44,454 nucleotides of DNA from Verrucomicrobiota bacterium (GTDB lineage: Bacteria > Verrucomicrobiota > Verrucomicrobiia > Limisphaerales > CAIMTB01). Location: assembly GCA_963205105.1 (NCBI GenBank), contig CAUJJW010000365.1, positions 1 to 44,454 on the forward strand, in the 5' to 3' direction. The notes under the pieces were generated by a model. The model saw only the letters and a program-made list of their open reading frames with translations. It did no database searches and was not told the origin of the DNA. Of this stretch, positions 17,886 to 26,961 are shown piece after piece. Positions within the stretch are counted from its first letter, which is position 1; the number at the start of each line of letters is the position of its first letter. Made by a program: the position numbers and the translations under genes.

Positions 17886-19196
17886 ATGATCCGGTCACGC
17901 CGAGCGTCTCTCATCGGAACCGCATGGCGCCTCGTCGCCTGGCTCACGGCCGCTTGCACCAGCCACGCCGCTGATCGCCCCACCGTCACCGAACCCCGCC
18001 AGACCAGCGGCGACACCGCCGTTCAACCGGTTTGGGAACAGCACCTCACCGTGACCGTCGGGGCACGCGACGCCGACATCGTTGGCACCGATCACCGGGC
18101 CATCCAGGCCGCCGTGGATCACCTCGCCCGACTCGGGGGCGGCACCGTTCGCATTCTCCCCGGAACCTACCGGCTTCGAAACGCCGTCTACCTCCAATCC
18201 GGCGTCCATCTGGTCGGCGACGGACCCAGCACGGTCCTGGTCAAGGAAGCTTCGGTCACCACCCCGCTGGGGCAGGACAGCGATTGGTACGACCAGGAGA
18301 TCACCCTCCAGGACGCCTCGGGCTTCCGACTCGGCGACGGCGTTTGCCTGCGGGCGCGGGATGCCCAAACCCAGCGCGAAACCGTGCTCAAACGCACGCT
18401 CGTGGCGCGGTCCGGGTCCCGCTTCAAGCTCGACCGTCCCTTGCGCGAGAACCTTTGGCGCCTGAACGGAGCCACGTGTTCCACGTTGTTTCCCATCCTG
18501 AGCGGCGAGTTCGCCAACGACCTTCGCATCGAGAATCTCGTGCTCGATGGCAATCGGGAGAACAACGCCGAACTCGACGGGAATTACGCCGGCTGCATTT
18601 TCCTCCAGGACTGCAATCGGATCAGCATCCGAGGTGTCACCGCCCGCAACTACCACGGCGACGGCATCAGCTGGCAGATCTGCCACGACGTCGTCGTCGA
18701 GAACTGCGTGAGCGAGAACAACGCCAATCTTGGACTCCACCCCGGTTCCGGATCGCAACGCCCGATCATGCGCAACAACACGCTTCGCGGAAACGGCATC
18801 GGCATCTTCTTCTGCTGGGGCGTGAAGTACGGCCTCGCCGAAGGAAACCTGGTGGAAGGCAATCGCACCGGAATCTCCATCGGCCATCGCGACACCGACA
18901 ACCGGGTCACCGCCAACCGCGTCCGCGACAGCAAATCGGTCGGCCTGCTGTTCCGGCCCGAGCGCGGACCGGACTTCGCCGGCCACCGAAACCTCATTGA
19001 GGGCAATCAATTCATCGACAACGCCGCCGAAGGCGCCGCCGTCATCGACATCCAGGGCGGCACCGAGTCGATCACCATCCGGAGCAACACCTTCACCGAC
19101 TCGCGTCCCGGCGCGCCGCGGTTGGCTGTGAAAACCGGCCCTGAAACCAAGGCCATCGTGATCGAAGCCAACCGCCTGCAAGGCGTTCAACCGTAG
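17886..19196 (+). CDS. Exported right-handed parallel beta-helix protein
   Basis: 436 residues. The N-terminus is basic then hydrophobic (RRASLIGTAWRLVAWLTAACTSHAA), giving a likely signal peptide with cleavage near residue 29. The body matches the pectate-lyase-like beta-helix fold. It begins with a pectate-lyase-3-type cap (DHRAIQAAVDHLARLGGGTV, ILPGTYRLRNAVYL, GVHLVGDGPSTVL) and continues with repeated short strands such as ISIRGVTARNYHGDGIS, VVVENCVSENNANLGLH and IMRNNTLRGNGIGI. Proteins of this kind bind or cleave polysaccharides, but the catalytic residues of a known lyase family could not be fixed, so no substrate is assigned. The next gene, a histidine kinase, starts 7 bp after the stop, suggesting one transcript. 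Confidence 0.87.
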   Translation: MIRSRRASLIGTAWRLVAWLTAACTSHAADRPTVTEPRQTSGDTAVQPVWEQHLTVTVGARDADIVGTDHRAIQAAVDHLARLGGGTVRILPGTYRLRNAVYLQSGVHLVGDGPSTVLVKEASVTTPLGQDSDWYDQEITLQDASGFRLGDGVCLRARDAQTQRETVLKRTLVARSGSRFKLDRPLRENLWRLNGATCSTLFPILSGEFANDLRIENLVLDGNRENNAELDGNYAGCIFLQDCNRISIRGVTARNYHGDGISWQICHDVVVENCVSENNANLGLHPGSGSQRPIMRNNTLRGNGIGIFFCWGVKYGLAEGNLVEGNRTGISIGHRDTDNRVTANRVRDSKSVGLLFRPERGPDFAGHRNLIEGNQFIDNAAEGAAVIDIQGGTESITIRSNTFTDSRPGAPRLAVKTGPETKAIVIEANRLQGVQP

Positions 19197-19203
19197 GTCT
19201 GTT

Positions 19204-21723
19204 GTGGCTGCACCCGACACCAACGACGGCCCGGCGCAGCCGGCACGCCCGACGCCGCCTGGGCTTGGCCCCGACACATTCCGGCTTCTCTTCGAACGCA
19301 GTACGGACCCGATCTTCCTGTTCAACCCGAGCACCGGAACGTTCGAGGATGCCAACCCCGCCGCGATTCGCCTGCTCCGCTGCGAGTCCAAGCAGCAGCT
19401 CCTGGATTTCAAACCCGCCGATTGGGCACCACCGTTTCAACCCGACGGGCGGCCATCCACCCAGGCCGCCGCGTCGTTCATCGGGGAAACCGAACGCGTG
19501 GGCGCCCATCGCTTCGAATGGCTCGCCCGCCGGGCCGATGGCGTGGAGCTGCCGCTGGAAATCGTCGCCACGGTCATCGGAAACACCGAACGCCCGCTCC
19601 ATGTGGTCGTGGCCCGTGACATCACGGAACGCAAAGCCGCCGAATCCGCGCTGCGCGAAAGCCGCGAGCTGCTGGCATCCGTCGCTGAAAACATCTCGGA
19701 GGCGATCTATCGAAGCGACAACCAGCATCGGCTGATCTTCGTCAACCGCGCCTACCTGCGGATGTCCGGGTACACCTCGCTCGCCGAGATCCAGTCGGTT
19801 CCCCGCGAGACGTTGTATGCCAATCCGGCGGTCCGACCGCGCCTGCTGGAGCGACTCGCCCGTTGGGGCGGATTCGACCAGGAAGAAGTCGAATACGTGC
19901 GACGCGATGGGACCCGGTTCTGGGGCCTGACCAGCTCCCACGCGATCCTCGATCCCAGGACAGGTGCTGTCGCCTATCATGTCGGCGCGATCACCGACAT
20001 CAGCGAGCGACGGGCGGCGGCGGACAAAATCCGCATGCTGAACGCCACCTTGGAACAGCACGTGGCTGAACGCACCGCCGCGCTGTCCGAGAGCGAAGCC
20101 AGCCTGCGCACTCTGATCGAGCATGCCCCGGAGGCGATCGCCGTCTATGACGCCGACACCGGCTTTTTTCTGACCGGCAACGGCAACGCCCTACGGCTTT
20201 TTGGCGTCAGCGAGGATCAACTTCGCCAACTCACTCCCCTCGACGTCAGCCCGGTCGTGCAGCCCGATGGCCAGGCATCGGTTGACGCCGCCCGCTTGCG
20301 CATTGAGGCGGCCCTTGCCGGCGCCATCCCCGTCTTCGACTGGACCCATCTCCACGCCAGCGGCGCACCGATCCCTTGCGAGATCCGGCTGGTCCGACTC
20401 CCGTCGGAGGGCCGGCGCCTGCTGCGCGCGAGCATCACCGACAACTCGGAGCGCCAACGACGTCAACGCACCCAACAGGCCACCTACCTTATTTCGGAGG
20501 CGGTGCACGCCGCCGATGATCTGCCGGCTCTCTATGGCCGCATTCACGCGATCATCCAGGACCTGATGCCAGCCCGGAACTTCTACATCGCCCTCTATTC
20601 CGAGGAGTCCGGGCTGATCACCTTCCCCTATTTTCGCGATGAATTCGGCGACGACCCGCCCGCTCCGCGCCCCATCGACACCGGACTGACCGGCGCCGTG
20701 CTGCAAAGCGGTCAACCTCTGCTCATGGATCGGGCCACCACCGCCCGTCGTCGTGACCCGGGCGGTGTGGTCACTCTTGAGGGTTTCGAAAACATCCGCT
20801 TCCTCGAATGCGGCCGCCCGGCGGCCATCTGGTTGGGCGTCCCCCTGAAAACCCACGGAAAAACCATCGGCGCCATGGCGGTCCAGGACTATCACGATCC
20901 CGCCGCCTACGGTGAAACGGAGAAACAGATCCTCGCCTTCGTCGCCATCCAGACGGCGATCGCGATCCACCGGAAACGCGTGGAGGCCGATCTCCGGCGG
21001 GCACTGGATCGGGAGAAGGAACTCGGCGTGCTGAAGAGCAACTTCGTGTCGATGGTCTCCCACGAATTCCGCACCCCGCTCGGCATCATCATGTCCTCGG
21101 CCGGCATCCTGGAGAAGTACCACGACCGCCTGCCGGCGGAGGAACGGCGCGACCAACTGGCCTCCATCCAACGCAGCACCCGGCGCATGGGCGATCTCAT
21201 GGAGGAGGTTCTCCTGCTGGCACGCCTCGATGCCGGGCGGATCGGTTTCGAACCCAAACCACTCGATCTTCCAGGGCTTTGCCAGACCGTCGCCGACGAA
21301 GTCACCGCGGTGACCATCCAGCACTGTCCCATCCGGGTGAACAGCGATCTGGCGCCGGACCGCAGCTGGAAGGCGAAGGGGGACGAACGCCTCCTGCGCA
21401 ACGTCCTCACCAACATTCTCACCAACGCGGTGAAGTACTCCGACGCCGGGTCACCGGTGGAACTGACCGTCCAACGCGATCAGATCGATGCCGTCATCAT
21501 CATCCGGGATCGCGGGATCGGAATTCCCGAGGCGGATCTCGAATGGCTCTTCCACGCCTTCCACCGGGGCCGAAACGTGGGAGCCCGGGCTGGAACCGGT
21601 CTCGGCCTGGTGATCGTTCAGCGTTGCCTCGAGCTGCACGGCGGCCAAATCCACGTGGACTCAGCCGTCGGTCAAGGAACGACCATCACCCTCCGGATTC
21701 CCGTGTTCACCGCCGGCGACTAA
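19204..21723 (+). CDS. Soluble PAS-PAS-PAS-GAF sensor histidine kinase
   Basis: 839 residues from a GTG start. There is no signal peptide and no membrane helix, so it should be cytoplasmic. Three PAS domains are seen (about 20-140, 155-280 and 295-420), the second with a clear PAC end (GAVAYHVGAITDISERRAA). A GAF domain follows (about 430-595) and then the kinase core: H-box SHEFRTPL with H620, N-box NVLTNILTNAVKYS, G1 box DRGIGIP from D769 and G2 box GTGLGLVI. All expected catalytic residues are present, so it should autophosphorylate. No receiver domain or response-regulator gene is in the window; the partner must be elsewhere. It is probably co-transcribed with the beta-helix gene upstream. 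Its last four bases overlap the convergent ligase-like gene. Confidence 0.93.
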   Translation: MAAPDTNDGPAQPARPTPPGLGPDTFRLLFERSTDPIFLFNPSTGTFEDANPAAIRLLRCESKQQLLDFKPADWAPPFQPDGRPSTQAAASFIGETERVGAHRFEWLARRADGVELPLEIVATVIGNTERPLHVVVARDITERKAAESALRESRELLASVAENISEAIYRSDNQHRLIFVNRAYLRMSGYTSLAEIQSVPRETLYANPAVRPRLLERLARWGGFDQEEVEYVRRDGTRFWGLTSSHAILDPRTGAVAYHVGAITDISERRAAADKIRMLNATLEQHVAERTAALSESEASLRTLIEHAPEAIAVYDADTGFFLTGNGNALRLFGVSEDQLRQLTPLDVSPVVQPDGQASVDAARLRIEAALAGAIPVFDWTHLHASGAPIPCEIRLVRLPSEGRRLLRASITDNSERQRRQRTQQATYLISEAVHAADDLPALYGRIHAIIQDLMPARNFYIALYSEESGLITFPYFRDEFGDDPPAPRPIDTGLTGAVLQSGQPLLMDRATTARRRDPGGVVTLEGFENIRFLECGRPAAIWLGVPLKTHGKTIGAMAVQDYHDPAAYGETEKQILAFVAIQTAIAIHRKRVEADLRRALDREKELGVLKSNFVSMVSHEFRTPLGIIMSSAGILEKYHDRLPAEERRDQLASIQRSTRRMGDLMEEVLLLARLDAGRIGFEPKPLDLPGLCQTVADEVTAVTIQHCPIRVNSDLAPDRSWKAKGDERLLRNVLTNILTNAVKYSDAGSPVELTVQRDQIDAVIIIRDRGIGIPEADLEWLFHAFHRGRNVGARAGTGLGLVIVQRCLELHGGQIHVDSAVGQGTTITLRIPVFTAGD

Positions 21724-22802
21724 TAAACGCCTTCGACGATGTTCTTCTCCATCGCACCGAACGGCCGGACATCACCCACACCGTCCCACGCATAGGGCGG
21801 ACGGGGTGCCCGCCGAATGGCTTCGTCGCGCTCCAGAAAGCGCGGCATGAAGAACTCCTTGGTCAGGGTGGTGAGTTCCACGCGACCGAACGTGTTGTAG
21901 GCCGCCGTCTCATTGGTGTTGGCGGGATTGACCACCCGAAGCACGGCGCGCGGCTGCGGCGCATAGTAGGTCACGCTGAACTGATCCTCGGCCTGCAACG
22001 GCACGCTGGCCGCCAGACCCATCAGCGTGTTGCCGTAGGTCGGATAAAAGCCGATCCGGTTCTCCAGCAACTCTTCCACGATGAAGCGCACTTCCTGGGG
22101 CTTCATGGAGGTGCCGCCGCAAAACACCCCGCGAATCCCGGCGTCCCAGAGGTTTACTTTTTCAGCCAACGCTTCCAACAGCTTGGGCGTGGTGAACAAC
22201 CCGGTCACCTTGCGGTGCTTCAGAATCGTCACCGCCTGGTCCACCACATGGACCATGTAGGCCTTGGCCTGGTCGAACTTTTTGTCGGCCAGGATTTTTT
22301 TCACCCAGCGCGGATCGAGATCGATGAAGTAGCAGGAACTGCCCCGGACGTTCGCCAGATGCTCAATCGCCAACCGCAGACGCCGGGGACCGGTCGGCCC
22401 CATCATCAGCCACGCCCCGCCGCGCGGAAAATGGGCGTCCGAGATTTTCTCGCTGAACTCGGAGTAGTCGACCTTGTAGTCGTTCCACCCGATGCGTTGC
22501 TTCGGCATGCCCGTGGTGCCACCGGTCTCAAAAATATTGTACGGCTTGCCCTTGAAGGCCGCCGGCACCCAGACCTCCGGCTGCAGGTCCCGCAGGAATT
22601 CATCCTGGAAATGCGGGAATTTCAGCATGTCGTCGAAGGAACGGATTTCCTTCCTCGGGTCCCAGTTTTTGGCGGCCCATTCGAGCCAGAACGGACAGCC
22701 CGTCTCCGGGCTGAAGTGCCACTGGATGATCTCCAGCAGATGGGCGTTGAGTTGGGCCTTGGCCTGATCGACGGCCTCGGAAGCGACAGTTGGAATAGGC
22801 AT
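21720..22802 (-). CDS. Short adenylate-forming (phenylacetate-CoA ligase-like) enzyme
   Basis: 360 residues from the ATG at 22802. The nucleotide-binding loop of the ANL superfamily is seen as TGGTTGMPK (93-101); further on come a YGNT element in the position of the A5 motif and a GVGDVRPF segment that matches the A7 region. The best family resemblance is to phenylacetate-CoA ligase-like proteins, which activate carboxylic acids with ATP. It is short: family members run to about 430 residues, and the C-terminal lid subdomain with its catalytic lysine appears absent. It could therefore be a stand-alone adenylating domain or may act differently. It starts 23 bp after the stop of the beta-propeller gene on the same strand, so it is the last gene of a three-gene operon. 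The substrate is unknown. Confidence 0.8.
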   Translation of the reverse strand: MPIPTVASEAVDQAKAQLNAHLLEIIQWHFSPETGCPFWLEWAAKNWDPRKEIRSFDDMLKFPHFQDEFLRDLQPEVWVPAAFKGKPYNIFETGGTTGMPKQRIGWNDYKVDYSEFSEKISDAHFPRGGAWLMMGPTGPRRLRLAIEHLANVRGSSCYFIDLDPRWVKKILADKKFDQAKAYMVHVVDQAVTILKHRKVTGLFTTPKLLEALAEKVNLWDAGIRGVFCGGTSMKPQEVRFIVEELLENRIGFYPTYGNTLMGLAASVPLQAEDQFSVTYYAPQPRAVLRVVNPANTNETAAYNTFGRVELTTLTKEFFMPRFLERDEAIRRAPRPPYAWDGVGDVRPFGAMEKNIVEGVY

Positions 22803-22825
22803 GGAGCTGTTTCGAGATCTCAATC

Positions 22826-24424
22826 TCACTTCGCCGGGGCGATCTTCACATCGGTCGCCGCCGGCTGGTCCGGCGTGCCGGCAGCCCGGGCGGAATCGTG
22901 GAAAGCGTACAAATGCGAGTTGCTGGCCACATAGATCACCCCGTTCGCCACCACCGGGGTCGAGTACACCGGCGAGTTCAGGTTCGTTTCGCTGAGGAGC
23001 TTCTTCTCCTTCGCCACCGCCAGCACCACCAGGTCGCCGTCCTCGTCGCCGACGTACACCTTCCCGTCCGCCACCAGGGTGCTGCCCCACATGTGGGCCT
23101 TCATGTCGTGCGTCCAGTAGAGCTTGCCGGTCTCCGCATCCAGGCAATGCACGAATCCGGAGAAATCCCCCACGAACAGCAAACCCGTCGCCGGATCAAT
23201 CGACACCGTGGAAATGCTCCGGTGAATGCCCTTGTAGTCCCAAATCAACCCGTTACCCGTGATATCCCCGGACTTGGTCGGATCGACGCACACCAACCGG
23301 CCCACGCCTTCGCCATGTTCAGGATCCTGGCCGATCGGCACGTACACCCGGTTCTTGTAGAAGACCGGGGTCGCATTGATCTCGGAAGGACCTTCCGCCG
23401 CCGGATACTTGATCGGCTTGCCGTCCTTCATCCGGTACTCGGGAGGGTTCGCATCGAACCACCAGACCTTGCGCAGGAAACTGGAGTCCTCGGACTTCCT
23501 CGGCTCGGAATCGAGCGCGTACAGGAAGCCGTCGCCGCCTCCGGCGAAGATTTGCCACTTGCCTCCCACTTTGCCGGCCGACGGCGACGCCCACTGACCG
23601 TGAAAGATTTTGGGGCCGATCCCGGCGTCGTCCTCCGCCGCGAATTCACCCGTGTTCTTGTTGAGCGCGATGTAGCTCGGGGAGAGCGGGGAGGGAATGT
23701 TGACGTGCGTCCAGTCCTGACCGTTGGAGGTGCAGACGAACACCAGGTCGCCCACGATGATGGGCGAGCTGTTCGAGGCGTTGTGAGGAAACACTCCCAG
23801 CTGGTCCATCATGTCGTAGACCCAGATGATGTCGGCGTCCTTGGGACCAATCTTGGCCGGCGGCTTGCCGGTGTCCTTCACCACATACTCCGCTTCCTCC
23901 TGCATGCCCTGGTTGCCGTTGGCAAACCCGTTGATGTCCAGGCAGATCACTTCACACCGGCTGGTCACCAGGTACACCCGGTCCCCTTCAATGGTCGACG
24001 AGCTGAGCACCCCCAGGTTCTCCCAGTCATTCACCTTCCCGGACTTCAGCTTCGGCACCACCAACTGCCAGAGGAAGTCGCCGGTCTTTTCGTCGAAGAC
24101 CTTCACGATGCCGCGATCTCCCTGATGCTGAGGATCGCGCGGATTGTCGTTGTTCGTCCCCACGAACACCTTGCCTTGCGCCACGGTCACGTTCCCGTAG
24201 CTCTGCGTTCCCAGGCGGGCCACCCACTTCACGTTCTTGGTGGTCGCGAGATCCACGTCCTCGGTGCCTTTCTTGAATTTGCCCGGGTCGAACCGGTCCG
24301 GGAGATTCTTGGCCGGCGAGTACATGTTCCGGTCCAGGGTTCCACCCCACTGGGACCAGTCCTGGGCCTGCGAAACGAGGCCGGCGGCGGCAAGGGCGAT
24401 AGTGACGAGCGACGCAGTCTTCAT
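22826..24424 (-). CDS. Exported PQQ-like beta-propeller protein (shorter)
   Basis: 532 residues with a signal peptide (MKTASLVTIALAAAGLVSQA, cleavage near residue 20). The mature part begins DWSQWGGTLDRNMYSP, a usual start for these propellers, and contains repeated blades of the form VYVGDEDGDLVVL, HCLDAETGKLYWTH and VFDEKTGDFLWQL. These are PQQ-enzyme/BamB-type repeats that close into an eight-bladed propeller. No quinoprotein-dehydrogenase active-site residues were recognised, so PQQ binding should not be assumed. It lies in the middle of the operon, 83 bp after the larger propeller gene and 23 bp before the ligase-like gene. It probably acts in the periplasm or outside the cell as a binding or scaffold protein. 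Confidence 0.9.
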   Translation of the reverse strand: MKTASLVTIALAAAGLVSQAQDWSQWGGTLDRNMYSPAKNLPDRFDPGKFKKGTEDVDLATTKNVKWVARLGTQSYGNVTVAQGKVFVGTNNDNPRDPQHQGDRGIVKVFDEKTGDFLWQLVVPKLKSGKVNDWENLGVLSSSTIEGDRVYLVTSRCEVICLDINGFANGNQGMQEEAEYVVKDTGKPPAKIGPKDADIIWVYDMMDQLGVFPHNASNSSPIIVGDLVFVCTSNGQDWTHVNIPSPLSPSYIALNKNTGEFAAEDDAGIGPKIFHGQWASPSAGKVGGKWQIFAGGGDGFLYALDSEPRKSEDSSFLRKVWWFDANPPEYRMKDGKPIKYPAAEGPSEINATPVFYKNRVYVPIGQDPEHGEGVGRLVCVDPTKSGDITGNGLIWDYKGIHRSISTVSIDPATGLLFVGDFSGFVHCLDAETGKLYWTHDMKAHMWGSTLVADGKVYVGDEDGDLVVLAVAKEKKLLSETNLNSPVYSTPVVANGVIYVASNSHLYAFHDSARAAGTPDQPAATDVKIAPAK

Positions 24425-24507
24425 GGATCGTTGGATAGAGGCGGAGTGCTGACCTGGATGCGGATCGAAAGCAGGTGGTTGGTGTCTGGAATGTCGTCGC
24501 GCGGAGC

Positions 24508-26853
24508 TCAGTTGGGTGTCACGACAATGTTGTCGACGAAGACCCGCATCTCCTGCGGGCTGAACGCGTAAACCCCCGGGGAACCCTGTCGGTGCGCCGT
24601 CTTATGGGGCACTTCGATGGTCCAGCCAGCCGGCTCGGGATCGCCTTTTTTCCAGGCTTTCGCCCGGACCACGCCGGTGCCGTCGGCGGCGATGTCGACC
24701 CGGGACTTCAGGGTGTACCAGAGGTTCGGCTGCCAGCGGAACGGCACGGCGACCTTCAGGCGCTCCTGGTTCGAATTCACCTCCAGCTCCTGGGAGTTGC
24801 CCTTCAGAACCATGATGTAGCGTTGGTTGACCACGCCGACCTCCGACATCTTGCGACGGGCACCTTCGCTGCGCACGTCCGCCTGGACGGTGTAGTTGCT
24901 CATCACGGCGTCGCCGATAAACGAGGTGCCGCGCTGGAAGAACTTATTGTCGATGGTCTTGGCCAAAACCTTGGTCCCCTCGAGGTCGCGCACCTCAAAA
25001 CGAAAGCGCGCTCCGATCCACGGCAGCGGCGGGTAGCTGAATTTCGTCGGCGGCTCCACCGTGTTGGTGGTCGTGTTGCTCAGCGCATAGGCCTCGAAAT
25101 CCTCCTGAATCGGCAGGCGCGGCAGAACGCGTCCACGGATGTAGCCTTTCAACCCGTCCAGTTGCGCCTCGTACGCGCCGGCGGATATTTTGGCCTGGCT
25201 CGTCACGGTCAGTTTTCCATTCGCGTCGAACTTCCCTTCCATCGTCGCCCGAACCAGGGCGGTCGGGGGAATGTAGGAATCCCACTTGAGCTTGGAGACG
25301 TCTTTGACCTCTTCGACGAAAAGGCCATGGGCGTCGAGCTTGCGTGCGCGGAAGGATGCGGTTTCCCCCGGATGCATCAGGACCTCGGAAGGAATGATCT
25401 GCAGTTGTTTGGCCGGACCAGCGGCCGGCCACGCGGGCTCGGGGCCGACCTTGGCGAGTCCCGGGTTGTTCCCAGCCTTGCCAAAGGCATACAGTTTCTT
25501 GGCGGTCTGAATGTAGATCTTCCCGTTGTAGGCGGATGGAGCCGCCAGACAGCGCCCATCCAATTCGATGTGGGAAATGAGTTCCGCAGCGTTCCCCGTA
25601 TCCTTCAGCACGTAAAAACCGCCTTTGCCGACGGCATCCCCTGAATTGCCCTGACCCTCGGCCTTGGGTTGATCCAGGATGGGGGCGTAAATCTTGCCAT
25701 CGGCAAACAGCGGCGAGGCGTTGCGCTGTTCAATGCCCAGTGGATAGCCCCAAAACACCTTGCCGGTGTTGACATCGACCGCCACCAGCTCGCCCTTTTC
25801 CTTCGTCACGTAGATGCGATCCCCCACCAGGATGGGCGAACTCGTCGAGGTCGAGATTTCGGGGTCGCTCCAGATCTCCACCGTGGGTCGTTCCACGATC
25901 ACGGCTCCGGCCGATGCTGGGGTGGGCTCGACATCGGGAATGCGGAACGCGACCAACTGGCCCGGCTCATAGGGGGTGCCGTAGATCGCCACGACCTTGT
26001 CGTTGTTGTGCACCAACGCCGTGGCGTTGATGCCGGCCTTGGCGAGAGGGACCCGCCAGATGGGTTCGCCCGTTCGCGCATTGATGCAGACCACTGACCC
26101 GTCGCCACTCGCGGCGATCAGCACGCGCTTGCCGCGCAACCAGGTCAGGTAGGGATGCGCGAACGAATTGTCCAACGGACGACCACCGGGACTCGAGGTC
26201 CAGACCAGATCACCCGTCACCTTGTCGAACGCGTAGAAACGGTCCGCCGCCGCGCCGTTCGCGCCCCAGTTGCCGGTGATGCCCCGGGTAATGACGAGAT
26301 CCCGATCAACGACCGGGGAGGCGGTGCGGCTGTTGGGAAAGGTCAGCCGGCCGAATTTTTCCATCAGGGAATGGCTCCACAGAGGCGCGCCGTCCGCCGT
26401 GAAGGCCGCCAGAATTCCCTGGGTGCCCTGCATGTACACATTGCCGGTTTCAGGATCGATGGCCGGCGAAGCCGTCGCATACCTCAGATAAATGGTGTCG
26501 CTAAGAAAGTCATTGAACGTGCGCTTCCAGAGAAGCTTGCCGGTCTCCGCATCAAAACACGCCACGCCCTCCTGGAGGTCCGGACTGTCATCCTCAAAGC
26601 CTCCGACGTAGAGGCGTCCATTGGCGATGACCGGGGTGGATTGACCGCCCCATTCCGCCACCCACAAGGCCTCGGAGGCGGAACCGATCTTGCCTGGCAA
26701 GCCGGTCTCCCGCGAGACGCCGGTCTGCTCCGGCCCACGCCAGGCCAGCCAGCCCGCCGCCGGTGCCGCCAAGGTTTCGCTGGCGACTGCCGCGAGCGTC
26801 AGGAACAGACCCAGCCGGCACAGGCGCCGGACTCTTGATGCTTCGAGAATCAT
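24508..26853 (-). CDS. Exported PQQ-like beta-propeller protein with C-terminal beta-sandwich domain
   Basis: 781 residues from the ATG at 26853, which is followed by a signal peptide (RRLCRLGLFLTLAAVASETLAA). The frame is open for 96 more codons upstream, but that stretch overlaps the divergent MarR gene and does not look like protein. The first 500 or so residues are a PQQ-type propeller (WLAWRGPEQTGVSRETGLPG, then blades such as CFDAETGKLLWKRTF, AVDVNTGKVFWGYPL). The last 200 or so residues look like a concanavalin/LamG-type beta-sandwich (GDAVMSNYTVQADVR, WYTLKSRVDIAADG, MRVFVDNIVV), similar to domains found with carbohydrate-active proteins. It is first in the operon and diverges from marR-like 26962-27456, which is the probable regulator. 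Confidence 0.9.
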   Translation of the reverse strand: MILEASRVRRLCRLGLFLTLAAVASETLAAPAAGWLAWRGPEQTGVSRETGLPGKIGSASEALWVAEWGGQSTPVIANGRLYVGGFEDDSPDLQEGVACFDAETGKLLWKRTFNDFLSDTIYLRYATASPAIDPETGNVYMQGTQGILAAFTADGAPLWSHSLMEKFGRLTFPNSRTASPVVDRDLVITRGITGNWGANGAAADRFYAFDKVTGDLVWTSSPGGRPLDNSFAHPYLTWLRGKRVLIAASGDGSVVCINARTGEPIWRVPLAKAGINATALVHNNDKVVAIYGTPYEPGQLVAFRIPDVEPTPASAGAVIVERPTVEIWSDPEISTSTSSPILVGDRIYVTKEKGELVAVDVNTGKVFWGYPLGIEQRNASPLFADGKIYAPILDQPKAEGQGNSGDAVGKGGFYVLKDTGNAAELISHIELDGRCLAAPSAYNGKIYIQTAKKLYAFGKAGNNPGLAKVGPEPAWPAAGPAKQLQIIPSEVLMHPGETASFRARKLDAHGLFVEEVKDVSKLKWDSYIPPTALVRATMEGKFDANGKLTVTSQAKISAGAYEAQLDGLKGYIRGRVLPRLPIQEDFEAYALSNTTTNTVEPPTKFSYPPLPWIGARFRFEVRDLEGTKVLAKTIDNKFFQRGTSFIGDAVMSNYTVQADVRSEGARRKMSEVGVVNQRYIMVLKGNSQELEVNSNQERLKVAVPFRWQPNLWYTLKSRVDIAADGTGVVRAKAWKKGDPEPAGWTIEVPHKTAHRQGSPGVYAFSPQEMRVFVDNIVVTPN

Positions 26854-26913
26854 GATGTCCGCAGGGGGTTGAAACACTCGCAACTCGCCCAGACTCTTAG
26901 AACGGGACCGTGG

Positions 26914-26923
26914 GTTTGCAAAC
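26914..26923. promoter_or_regulatory. Candidate MarR operator (perfect 10-bp palindrome)
   Basis: GTTTGCAAAC is a perfect palindrome in the 108-bp gap between the divergent propeller operon and the MarR gene, 38 bp before the chosen MarR start. It is followed by the only AT-rich patch in the gap (GAATTATACC), which could hold a -10 element. MarR proteins usually bind such short palindromes and control divergent promoters. This is inference from position only. Confidence 0.4.
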
Positions 26924-26961
26924 GAATTATACCTACACGTACTATCTCCGCACCGCGCCGC

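Noticed and set aside
22803..23147. N-terminal extension of the adenylate-forming enzyme
   Set aside because: It overlaps the 3' end of the propeller gene on the same strand and looks like frame-shadow sequence.
22898..24571. 557-residue open frame on the plus strand
   Set aside because: Antisense to a clear beta-propeller gene.
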